38,425 nucleotides of DNA from a virus. The DNA lies in the IMG/VR virus record IMGVR_UViG_3300038358_000011, positions 1 to 38,425 of that record; one strand, given 5' to 3'. The position numbers and the translations under genes are program-made. Positions within the stretch are counted from its first letter, which is position 1; the number at the start of each line of letters is the position of its first letter. Of this stretch, positions 1 through 6,853 are shown one piece after another. Below the pieces are notes generated by a model. That model was not told the DNA's origin and ran no database searches. It saw only the letters and a list, made by a program, of their open reading frames with translations.

Positions 1-1136
1 ACTGCTTCATCTAAGTCAACAGACTCACCTAAAGCATTCATTACATAATCGGCAACATTGTCAAGTTCTTCTTTACCTAAACCTTCACGTGATAATACTT
101 TCAATACATCTTTATGTGATTTAGCATTTTTCTTCTTAGCAAGTGTTACATACTTATCGTATCCACCTTTCTTACCAAAACCAATACCTTTTGCATTTTT
201 CATTGAAACTGCTTCTTCAACTGATTCCATACGACCTTTAACTTTGAATACTTTATATTCACCACCTACACGGTCAATTGAGTTACCACGTTTAGCATAC
301 TTATCTGCTTCTGCTTTAGTCTTGAAGTTTTTAAACTTATCATCTACTGCATTCTTATTACCATTATAGTATTGAACGTTGAAGTAGTCTTCTCTCAACT
401 CTTCTTCAAACAATGAGTCTAAGTCAGTTTCAACTGATTCGTTAATTTTAGTCCAAGTGTCAAATTGAGTTATAGGCATTAAAGATTGTTTCTTGCCTTT
501 TTTCTTAACTGTAACTTTCTTGCCGCTGACAGCTATTACCTTTAATGTTAATTTGTTCTTTTCAAATTCATCGCCAACTTTCACATCAGTATTGCCGTAT
601 CCTGCGGGTTTTGATTCTTCAAATGATTCTTTTAGTTGTGGGATTAACTCATCAAGATAATCGAGAGTCAATTGACCACGTTGTCCTTTAATATTAACAA
701 CCCATAAACCAGAATCATCTTCTAATGAGAAGTCGCCAATTGCTTTACCTTTCTTCTTAATAGTATGTACACCACGATTACCCCTTACAAGTTCTATATC
801 ACCAGACTTAACAGACTTAGCACCTTTCTGCCACGCATTTGCTATTGGAGTTTTACCTTCATCAAGTTCCTCTTCATTTAAATCGTCACCCCATTGTTCA
901 ACCCCTTCATTAGCAAGTTTCAATGCTTTAGCAACGATAGGGAAGTCAGCAAGACCTTTCTTAATCTTTTCAATCTTTGCCCATGCTGCATCAAAATTAC
1001 CTGAAGAACGTTTAGCAACCTTCATTGCTTTCTTAACTAACGAATCCTGAAACTTTGCTGCTTCAGCAATTTCCTTATCGATAGCAGTATCTTCATTAAT
1101 ATTATGTAAGTTTTTAATTGTGTTAATTAAGTTCAT
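1..1136 (-). CDS. Late-expressed virion-associated hypothetical protein, partial
   Basis: An open frame runs from an ATG at 1136 (complement) to the left edge without a stop, giving at least 378 residues; the C-terminus is outside the window. I do not recognise the family. The protein is Lys/Glu-rich, with a stretch near residue 200 (VGDEF then VIAVSGKKVTVKKKGKK) that could be a small beta-barrel. Its N-terminus has E-containing sites (NINED, EIAEA) that could fit a T4 prohead protease. It contains a peptide, ETDLDSLFEEEL (encoded at 396-443), almost identical to the C-terminal region of the next gene. A T4-type late promoter lies 36 bases upstream (1172-1179), so it is probably expressed with virion proteins. 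Gene reality is well supported by frame length and promoter; function unknown. Confidence 0.8.
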   Translation of the reverse strand, partial: MNLINTIKNLHNINEDTAIDKEIAEAAKFQDSLVKKAMKVAKRSSGNFDAAWAKIEKIKKGLADFPIVAKALKLANEGVEQWGDDLNEEELDEGKTPIANAWQKGAKSVKSGDIELVRGNRGVHTIKKKGKAIGDFSLEDDSGLWVVNIKGQRGQLTLDYLDELIPQLKESFEESKPAGYGNTDVKVGDEFEKNKLTLKVIAVSGKKVTVKKKGKKQSLMPITQFDTWTKINESVETDLDSLFEEELREDYFNVQYYNGNKNAVDDKFKNFKTKAEADKYAKRGNSIDRVGGEYKVFKVKGRMESVEEAVSMKNAKGIGFGKKGGYDKYVTLAKKKNAKSHKDVLKVLSREGLGKEELDNVADYVMNALGESVDLDEA

Positions 1137-1171
1137 TCTGGAATCCTGATATTTAATTTGTTATTATGCTA

Positions 1172-1179
1172 TATTTATA
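1172..1179 (-). promoter_or_regulatory. T4-type late promoter
   Basis: The octamer TATAAATA (complement) is an exact match to the T4 late promoter recognised by gp55, which is encoded in this window. It lies 36 bases before the ATG at 1136. The gap 1137-1301 otherwise shows no gene. Confidence 0.8.
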
Positions 1180-1301
1180 ATTTATTCTTTATATACTTTA
1201 TTGCGTGGGGTATCATCAACCATATGACATTAACCCTCACCTTCATCATCAACCACCAACTATCGTCTTTACTTAATGGTTGCATCCAAGGGAATATGAA
1301 A

Positions 1302-1733
1302 TTAGTCTTTTTCAAACATATTCTCGAATGTATTATCTTTTAATTCTTCTTCAAATAGTGAATCCAAATCGACTGTTTCATTTGTAGCACGTGCTTTCTT
1401 GACACGTTCAACTTCATTCTTTCTGACTTGAGGCATTAGTTTCTTAGCAAGTGCTTTAATCTTAGCAGGTGTTGCTTTCTTTATTACCATCTTATCAACA
1501 GACATTTTTTCAGATGGACTTAATTGAGCATAATTTAAACCTTTCTTACCAGCAACCTTCTTACGGATTTTGACTTTGGCTGCTTTCATTGCCTTCATCA
1601 TCATCTTCTTAGGATCTGCCATACGTTTCGCCATACGTTTCCTAGACTTTGCCATCTTAGGAGCAAGACGTTTCATCAGACGACCTCTCGCCATCCTCTG
1701 TTGTATTGTCATTGGTTTACGGTTTTCTTCCAT
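1302..1733 (-). CDS. Basic Lys/Arg/Met-rich protein, putative internal head protein
   Basis: 143 residues, extremely basic over residues 1-120 (runs of K, R and M such as RMAKRMADPKKMMMKAMKAAK split over about residues 33-53), then an acidic C-terminus with DLDSLFEEEL near residue 125-134. The central part (KKVAGKKGLNYAQLSPSEK) resembles a conserved small protein of T4-like cyanophages that sits in the same neighbourhood, recalled from memory rather than searched. The start overlaps the stop of the upstream gene (TAATG at 1731-1735), so it is translationally coupled as the last gene of the late operon that begins at 6243. A DNA-binding or internal head role is inferred from charge and context only. 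Confidence 0.75.
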   Translation of the reverse strand: MEENRKPMTIQQRMARGRLMKRLAPKMAKSRKRMAKRMADPKKMMMKAMKAAKVKIRKKVAGKKGLNYAQLSPSEKMSVDKMVIKKATPAKIKALAKKLMPQVRKNEVERVKKARATNETVDLDSLFEEELKDNTFENMFEKD

Positions 1734-2611
1734 TATCTTATCGTTCCTTTTAATGATTTCTGGAAGTCGTTCTTAGGGATGTTATCAACAACCCAATTCA
1801 ATAATTGTCTCATCACCTTATCTTCAGATGTTAATGGTTTACCACGTTTCTTCAATGTCAAGTATGTGAAGTCTTTAACAACTTTTTCATTCTTTTTACC
1901 AGATATCTTAGATGTTCTATCAGCACCAGATGGTTCAAAGTACACAGTGTTCTTCTTATTATTTAAGATGACGTGTATCTCACCATTAATCTGCATCTTC
2001 TTACCTTGACCAGTAACATAATTGTAAACTGTTGAAGAAGCACCTTCGTGTGTTTGTAGCATAATATCAGAAGGAACTACTCTATCTCTATCTGCATTCT
2101 GTTTAATAGCAATTTTGTAATCAGTCAATACCCATACTAAGTGTATGTTAGCAGGGTTATAACCTGCTGCAAGTAAACGGGGCAAAAACTGAGTAACATC
2201 TTTAGTATCTTTAGCAGTAATATCAAACATAATGTTAGGTAACTTCTTTCTATCTTTAAGTTGCCCGAGCATTAAGTCAAGTGTCTTATCTTTAAGACCA
2301 AGTTTCTTAATGAACATATGAAGTTTAGCAACATCAGCAGGTTTCTTCAAGTCTAATCCTTTAACTTCAGGGTACTTTGCTTGTGTATCAGCAATCTTTT
2401 GAAAGGTTTTCTTCCACTCATCAACATCACGGACTTTAAACTTTTCCTTTTCCATAAAGTTGGATGCAGCGAAACCTTTACCAGAACCAGCACCACCTGC
2501 TAAGAAAACGATCTGTCCATCTTTACGACCGTTGTTCAGCATAATGAGTTTCTCTTCAAGGTATTCCTCAAAGAGTTTCTGTTCAGTAATAAATTCGTTA
2601 AACTTTTTCAT
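1733..2611 (-). CDS. P-loop kinase, zeta-toxin-like, with capsid-targeting-like N-terminus
   Basis: 292 residues. A Walker A motif GGAGSGKG lies at residues 39-46, followed by a DVDE acidic motif near 62-65 and an Arg-rich segment NADRDRVVPSD that resembles the lid of zeta-toxin/polynucleotide-kinase-type P-loop kinases. The substrate is not visible. The first eleven residues, MKKFNEFITEQ, match the pattern MKxFxxxIxE shared with neighbouring genes and with T4 internal head proteins, where the prohead protease cuts after (L/I)xE. It belongs to the late operon starting at 6243 and is coupled to the gene downstream by a TAATG overlap. The kinase fold is likely; the specific reaction and virion packaging are inference. 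Confidence 0.8.
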   Translation of the reverse strand: MKKFNEFITEQKLFEEYLEEKLIMLNNGRKDGQIVFLAGGAGSGKGFAASNFMEKEKFKVRDVDEWKKTFQKIADTQAKYPEVKGLDLKKPADVAKLHMFIKKLGLKDKTLDLMLGQLKDRKKLPNIMFDITAKDTKDVTQFLPRLLAAGYNPANIHLVWVLTDYKIAIKQNADRDRVVPSDIMLQTHEGASSTVYNYVTGQGKKMQINGEIHVILNNKKNTVYFEPSGADRTSKISGKKNEKVVKDFTYLTLKKRGKPLTSEDKVMRQLLNWVVDNIPKNDFQKSLKGTIR

Positions 2612-2612
2612 A

Positions 2613-2840
2613 TTATTTTAATTCTTTTGGTGCCTTAACGTCTTTCATACCTAATGAACCAAACCACTGTGATGCCATTCTATCATAGACTTGTTTTGCT
2701 TCTTTTTGAATTGTATTATTCACACCAACAAATTTCATTTGGGCATACACTGCTGCGAAATCGTTTAATGTTTTTTCTGCTTTCTTCTCGTCAAACTTCT
2801 CAATTAGGTTCTGTTCTTTTAAATCGTTATACTTAATCAT
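2613..2840 (-). CDS. Small hypothetical protein of late operon
   Basis: 75 residues, not recognised. The N-terminus MIKYNDLKEQNLIEKF resembles the short amphipathic leader of its neighbours and has two (L)xE sites (LKE, LIE), so it may also carry a capsid-targeting peptide. The rest is predicted helical (TLNDFAAVYAQMKF). It overlaps the start of the upstream gene by four bases (2837-2840, ATGA) and is followed one base later by the kinase-like gene, so it lies inside one co-translated operon. Confidence 0.65.
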   Translation of the reverse strand: MIKYNDLKEQNLIEKFDEKKAEKTLNDFAAVYAQMKFVGVNNTIQKEAKQVYDRMASQWFGSLGMKDVKAPKELK

Positions 2841-3418
2841 TTTTTCATTCCTTTTTTAACTGTTTTAAATACTGCTTGAGCATCCCCATTTGATACACCT
2901 TTAGGCATACCTGCTTTGAATGCATCGAAGTCATCCTTTGATGCGTGGTTTCTCATATCTGTACCAGAAACACCTGCCTTTCTTTCACCAGAGTTAATCA
3001 CTTCAAACTTATCAAAACTATAATGAGGTTTGGTTTTATCTTTCTGATCAACGTATGGTCTAATTCTTTTTTCGAAGTCGGCAACTCTATCACTACCAAC
3101 TACAAATGAAACGTCAGTATATCCTTGGTCAGACAACCACTCAAGTATTTGAAATGGAGTTTTCAACTTAGGGATATCCATAATAACTGCTCTAGGGAAG
3201 AACTTCTTCAAATACTTTATCTTATCTTTGTATGGTAAAGGATTCTTCTTAACATCATTAGACTGAGAAGTGAATATCATTCCTGTTCCACCCCGTGCCT
3301 TTTTAACTACGAAGTCGATTAACTCACCGTGTCCCTTAGTGATTGGATTAAAACGTCCAAACGTAAAGACAACTGGTTTGTTCTTTGCTTCTAGTAAATG
3401 TTCTTTGAACGATTTCAT
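2837..3418 (-). CDS. Cytidylyltransferase-like nucleotidyltransferase with capsid-targeting-like N-terminus
   Basis: 193 residues. VFTFGRFNPITKGHGELI near residues 17-34 is the (H/T)xGH signature of the HxGH nucleotidyltransferase superfamily (here T27-K-G-H30), and SGTDMRNH near 150 corresponds to the C-terminal ISSTxxR-type motif. Such enzymes transfer NMP to a small phosphorylated substrate; which one is not evident. Similar proteins occur in T4-like marine phages. The leader MKSFKEHLLEAK fits the T4 internal-protein pattern with predicted cleavage after LLE. ATGA overlaps link it to both neighbours (3415-3418 and 2837-2840). Confidence 0.85.
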   Translation of the reverse strand: MKSFKEHLLEAKNKPVVFTFGRFNPITKGHGELIDFVVKKARGGTGMIFTSQSNDVKKNPLPYKDKIKYLKKFFPRAVIMDIPKLKTPFQILEWLSDQGYTDVSFVVGSDRVADFEKRIRPYVDQKDKTKPHYSFDKFEVINSGERKAGVSGTDMRNHASKDDFDAFKAGMPKGVSNGDAQAVFKTVKKGMKK

Positions 3419-3735
3419 TCTTCAATCTCTCTAGGTTTACGTTTAGAACCTTTAAGTCTACTCTTTTCTGCCTTACCTCTATTTACTGAGGCATCTTCAT
3501 ATCCAACAATCTTACCTTTAACGTGAGACGCATCCATCCCCTCGTGCTCAGGTTTTCTATTCTTTCTATTATACCTGTTTAATTCGGCACGGTATGCTTT
3601 CTTTTCATCAGATGATTGAAACTTATCATACTCTTTTCTGTAATCACGTAGATGACACCACTTACATCCAGGAACTGGTTTAAGTGCTTTCTCTTCAACT
3701 ATCTCACAAAAATCTTTAAATGTTAATGGATTCAT
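3415..3735 (-). CDS. Hypothetical basic protein of late operon
   Basis: 106 residues, not recognised. A GCKWCH motif near residues 23-28 provides two Cys and a His that could bind metal, followed by a highly charged region rich in Lys, Arg and Tyr (YRAELNRYNRKNRK). The C-terminal third is basic. The start region NPLTFKDFCEIVEEK resembles the leader of neighbouring proteins, with IVE as a possible prohead-protease site. A nuclease or nucleic-acid-binding role would be a guess. It starts one base after the gene upstream ends and overlaps the next by ATGA. Confidence 0.7.
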   Translation of the reverse strand: MNPLTFKDFCEIVEEKALKPVPGCKWCHLRDYRKEYDKFQSSDEKKAYRAELNRYNRKNRKPEHEGMDASHVKGKIVGYEDASVNRGKAEKSRLKGSKRKPREIEE

Positions 3736-3736
3736 A

Positions 3737-4966
3737 TTAACCCCAATTCTTTATTGCGTTAAAATTATTCTTACTAAACTCTAATCGGTTTACTAACTTC
3801 ACCGCACTATTCGATAACGTATCGATGGCGACAAAACCCTCAGGTCCAGTAACTTTATAACCAGTTGGTGTCTTGATGAAGGCAGGTATCTTATTAACCT
3901 TCTCCATCTTCTTAATAAGTAGCAACTTAATATCAGCAATATCATCATGCCATTGTAAGGCATATGCTAACGTTCCACCAATTTTACGGTTCTTATTGAT
4001 TATATTTATTAAATCTTCAAGCGACGATTGCTTCTTCGCTTTACCCTTTTCGGTCTTTAGTTTAGCAATCATAGGGTTGTATCTCTTTCTTAGGAATTCA
4101 ATAAACCCACCAACTGCTTGTTGCTTTCCTGAAAACTTCTTACCTTGCTTAGTTAAGTCGTTGATATAAATTTTCATATTAAATGCAATCTCAGTCTTAC
4201 CAAACATAACCTTCAATGATGGTTTATCAAGTAATGACAATTCCCTCTCAGCAGATGCTAACCTTTTCTGAATGAATGCCATCTCGGCAACCGTTAAGGT
4301 GGCAGTTCCAGATACGTCTGAGAAGTTTGTGTCAGTAAACCATACGTCTTTAGTTTTCTTTAGTTTAGATATATCAATCTTAAAGTGAGCAGATAAATCA
4401 GCAATCGTATCACCACTATATGTTGTATGCCACACAACACCAACGTTTGCTTTAGTTATTTCTTTAGCAAGATCCGTCCCAGCAGGAACAGCATATGTAA
4501 TAGTATTTGGTGTGAATGTAATATATTTCTCGTCATCAATTTCTTCTTTCTTTATGTCTGATGGAACAAACATAAAGTCGCCTTGGATAATACCCTTAAT
4601 TCCCATCTTAGGAAATTCTTTAAGAGCAATTTTCATTTTCTCTGCTAGACTTGCAGCATGCCCGTGGTTCTTATCAACGTCAGCATTTGTATAATTTAGT
4701 TTAGGGTTTCTATTGAATACTGCCTTAGTTCCTACAAAGAACTTACCATTCTCAGGGTTAATTCCTGCTACGATACTTGGAGCACCGTCCACTTTTGCTT
4801 GAATGTTCATCGGTTTCTTACTATGCCCAGCAAGTGTATCGGCAACACCATTTAATATTTTAAGTGCTTCAACTCCACCTGCATAACCATCGTCAAAGAT
4901 TGCATCTTCGATGTGCTCAAGGTGAGTTAGTTTTGCTTCGTTTATTAGTGTCTTAAATCTTTTCAT
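3737..4966 (-). CDS. DUF6267-like protein with ligase-type nucleotidyltransferase motifs
   Basis: 409 residues. I recognise it as a family conserved in T4-like marine phages (annotated DUF6267, from memory). KVDGAP at residues 58-63 matches the KxDG active-site motif I of ATP-dependent DNA/RNA ligases and capping enzymes. GIIQGDFMF near 145 could be motif III, PEGFVAI at 375-381 motif IV (EGFV) and VKLVNR at 389-394 motif V. The order matches the superfamily, although the spacing between III and IV is long. The leader MKRFKTLINEAK fits the capsid-targeting pattern. The start overlaps the upstream stop (TAATG). The gene call is very secure; ligase-like chemistry is inference from motifs. Confidence 0.85.
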   Translation of the reverse strand: MKRFKTLINEAKLTHLEHIEDAIFDDGYAGGVEALKILNGVADTLAGHSKKPMNIQAKVDGAPSIVAGINPENGKFFVGTKAVFNRNPKLNYTNADVDKNHGHAASLAEKMKIALKEFPKMGIKGIIQGDFMFVPSDIKKEEIDDEKYITFTPNTITYAVPAGTDLAKEITKANVGVVWHTTYSGDTIADLSAHFKIDISKLKKTKDVWFTDTNFSDVSGTATLTVAEMAFIQKRLASAERELSLLDKPSLKVMFGKTEIAFNMKIYINDLTKQGKKFSGKQQAVGGFIEFLRKRYNPMIAKLKTEKGKAKKQSSLEDLINIINKNRKIGGTLAYALQWHDDIADIKLLLIKKMEKVNKIPAFIKTPTGYKVTGPEGFVAIDTLSNSAVKLVNRLEFSKNNFNAIKNWG

Positions 4967-6243
4967 TATTTCACGATGGCCTTGAACCCTAATTTATTTC
5001 TATGTGGGTTTGGTGCTCCACCTTGCCACTTAAAATTAAAATTAAAATTCTTAAATTTTTCACGTTTGAAGTTTAGTGTTTTCGACTTAACGTCAACGTT
5101 CATTTGCAGCAAAGTGATCGACCTTGCCACTTTAGATAATATTTTAGATGATTTGTCTGAATTCAAGACTTTAACAATAGAATGACCCATTGGTCCAATT
5201 AACACTCCGATAGGTTTTGTTAATGTAGATTCGTCATACCGTTGCCAAGTTTTGTCGTCTATATTATTTCCAAGCAATGAATAAAACTCAGATAATAAAG
5301 GTTTTAGTTCGTCAGACGATTTCCCCTTCAACCAAGAAGATAAAGTAGCAACAGACATATTATTTAATGCAATTTTAGTAACTGAACTCAATTCAATTAT
5401 AGATTTTGTATTATATATTACGTGGGCATGAATGAAACCTTCCATCACCGACATATCATTCATTGCGATAATCATATCTAGTATGTTTTTCTCTTCTGAC
5501 GTAAACTCGGCAACAAAAGTGTCGTCTTCCAACTTATCTTGTATCAAAGATGTTATATTTTTGATGGAAGTGGGAGAACCTCCTCCAGATTTAACTGAAA
5601 TAGGATACCTCAATTTACCACGAACTCCATAGAAATCGACCAAAGGTTCGTTAATTGCTTCTGGGAAAAATGCTTTATTGAATCCAATATTTTTTATCGA
5701 CCATACCGCACAACACAATTCCCCAAAATCCGCAGAGATAGTAGACAATTCGGCGGTAGTAATATCTTCAGCAACAATATCTATTTTGTTTCCCTTTTGA
5801 TTCGATTTTTCTATCAAATCAACGAGCAAGTCTTTTATTCCGTCTGAGTAGTTTAGAGTAGGAACTTTCTTCTTTACGGATGCAATGATGCCATCAGCCG
5901 TCATATCTTTTCCTGTTACATCAAATTTATCAGGAGCAAGTTCTTTTGTCTTAATAGAAGAATTGCTTCTAGTTTGATTTACAAAAAACACAGAACCTAA
6001 TTTAGAAGTGATAACATAAGTAGAATACATACCAGATAAACTTATATCAGCATCCTTCACCCTATATCCAAGTTTTTTGAAAAACCCATCAACATCGTTT
6101 CCAGCAGGAAACCTCAAGTGCCACTGTAATTTAGCACTAGAAGCATTCTTCGGCAACTTAGTTTTGCTTTTGATATCGTTGAAAATGGAGGTTCCTATCG
6201 CAGTCGCCTTTGCCTCAGAAATATAAGACTTAAATGATTTCAT
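4966..6243 (-). CDS. First gene of late operon; possible PD-(D/E)xK-type nuclease
   Basis: 425 residues, family not named with certainty. VDFYGVRGKLRYPISVKSGGG (residues 202-222, read here in two parts around L211) places D203 and K218 as in the D-x(n)-(D/E/S)xK core of restriction-like nucleases, and E175 in a preceding helix (DFGELCCAVW) could be the extra acidic residue. The leader MKSFKSYISEAK matches the T4 internal-protein leader with predicted cleavage after ISE. A late promoter is 27 bases upstream (6270-6277). The nuclease call is tentative because the usual acidic residue before x-K is Ser here. Confidence 0.75.
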   Translation of the reverse strand: MKSFKSYISEAKATAIGTSIFNDIKSKTKLPKNASSAKLQWHLRFPAGNDVDGFFKKLGYRVKDADISLSGMYSTYVITSKLGSVFFVNQTRSNSSIKTKELAPDKFDVTGKDMTADGIIASVKKKVPTLNYSDGIKDLLVDLIEKSNQKGNKIDIVAEDITTAELSTISADFGELCCAVWSIKNIGFNKAFFPEAINEPLVDFYGVRGKLRYPISVKSGGGSPTSIKNITSLIQDKLEDDTFVAEFTSEEKNILDMIIAMNDMSVMEGFIHAHVIYNTKSIIELSSVTKIALNNMSVATLSSWLKGKSSDELKPLLSEFYSLLGNNIDDKTWQRYDESTLTKPIGVLIGPMGHSIVKVLNSDKSSKILSKVARSITLLQMNVDVKSKTLNFKREKFKNFNFNFKWQGGAPNPHRNKLGFKAIVK

Positions 6244-6269
6244 AATTGGTTAAAAGTTATCATAATAGA

Positions 6270-6277
6270 TATTTATA
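6270..6277 (-). promoter_or_regulatory. T4-type late promoter for the 1302-6243 operon
   Basis: Exact TATAAATA on the complement, 27 bases before the ATG at 6243. It would drive six overlapping genes as one late transcript. Confidence 0.85.
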
Positions 6278-6284
6278 ATAACTG

Positions 6285-6469
6285 GATGGGGAATAGGGAG
6301 CAGTTTATAGAGGGCAGACATGCTGAGGTCTGTGGAGGGATGCGACGAAAAAACATAACAAAGGAGTTCGCATCCAACTTAAAAATAGGGTGAGCACTGC
6401 ATGACCATGATTGAGTCGTCAGGAGTATGGCAGTACTCGTGGTAGTTTTTCGGGGGAGTCTCAACTACC
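6285..6469 (-). ncRNA. Candidate structured non-coding RNA
   Basis: The stretch between the SprT-like gene and the late operon is about 48% GC by my count, against roughly a third in neighbouring genes. It holds four perfect inverted repeats: GGTAGTT at 6441-6447 with 6463-6469 (overlapping the upstream stop codon), GAGTA with TACTC at 6423-6438, an 8-bp stem at 6338-6345 with 6368-6375, and CAGAC with GTCTG at 6315-6332. No convincing ORF is present on either strand. Strand is assumed from the strong minus promoter upstream (6821-6849). It could be a processed 3' UTR or a free RNA. Confidence 0.45.
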
Positions 6470-6787
6470 AAAAGACTTTTTATATTTATCTGCTAACACA
6501 GATTCTAATTCTTCTGCTTCACGTTCATCTGATTTATCCCCTTCAGAATATTGTCTTACGTGAACCATTTCGTGACACAATGTCACAAGCATTTCTTCAT
6601 CATTTAAAGTTTCTTCAAGTTCGATGTCATATACGTTTAGTTTAAAGTTATGAAAGTCGGCTGGTTTAATACACCAACCATGAGCATTATCTTCAGTCAA
6701 ATCTCCTAGAGAAACTTCAACCTTAACACTGTCCATAATGCCTAACTCACTTCGGCAAAACCTAATAACTTTTTGAACATCAATCAT
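6461..6787 (-). CDS. SprT-like small zinc metalloprotease
   Basis: 108 residues. CHEMVHVRQ near residues 71-79 is a HExxH zinc site, and DEREAEELE about 10 residues later offers a third acidic ligand, as in SprT/minigluzincin-type proteases. It is shorter than cellular SprT (about 160 residues) and lacks its C-terminal zinc ribbon. Small HExxH proteins of this kind are common in T4-like marine phages. A Shine-Dalgarno AGGGG precedes the ATG, and a near-consensus sigma70 promoter lies at 6821-6849. The substrate is unknown. Confidence 0.75.
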   Translation of the reverse strand: MIDVQKVIRFCRSELGIMDSVKVEVSLGDLTEDNAHGWCIKPADFHNFKLNVYDIELEETLNDEEMLVTLCHEMVHVRQYSEGDKSDEREAEELESVLADKYKKSFGS

Positions 6788-6820
6788 ATTACACCCCTAT
6801 AACTCAATCTCTATACTACT

Positions 6821-6849
6821 ATTATACCCTAGTTTAGAGGAAAAGTCAA
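6821..6849 (-). promoter_or_regulatory. Sigma70-like early promoter TTGACT-17-TATAAT
   Basis: On the complement, -35 TTGACT (6849-6844) and -10 TATAAT (6826-6821) are separated by 17 bases. The leader contains GTATAGAG and TTGAGTT, which recur after other promoters in the window. Drives the SprT-like gene. Confidence 0.85.
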
Positions 6850-6853
6850 GCGT

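Noticed and set aside
58-369. Plus-strand open frames over coding regions, here and throughout
   Set aside because: They lie antisense to strong minus-strand genes, have no Shine-Dalgarno or family resemblance, and reflect the AT-rich codon use of the real genes.
1185-1259. 24-codon minus-strand ORF in the 1137-1301 gap
   Set aside because: Too short, no clear ribosome-binding site, and runs into the late promoter.
6273-6464. 63-residue minus-strand ORF in the intergenic region
   Set aside because: Ser/Thr/Cys/Pro composition unlike any gene here, no Shine-Dalgarno, and it lies over the stem-loops; non-coding RNA is the better explanation.
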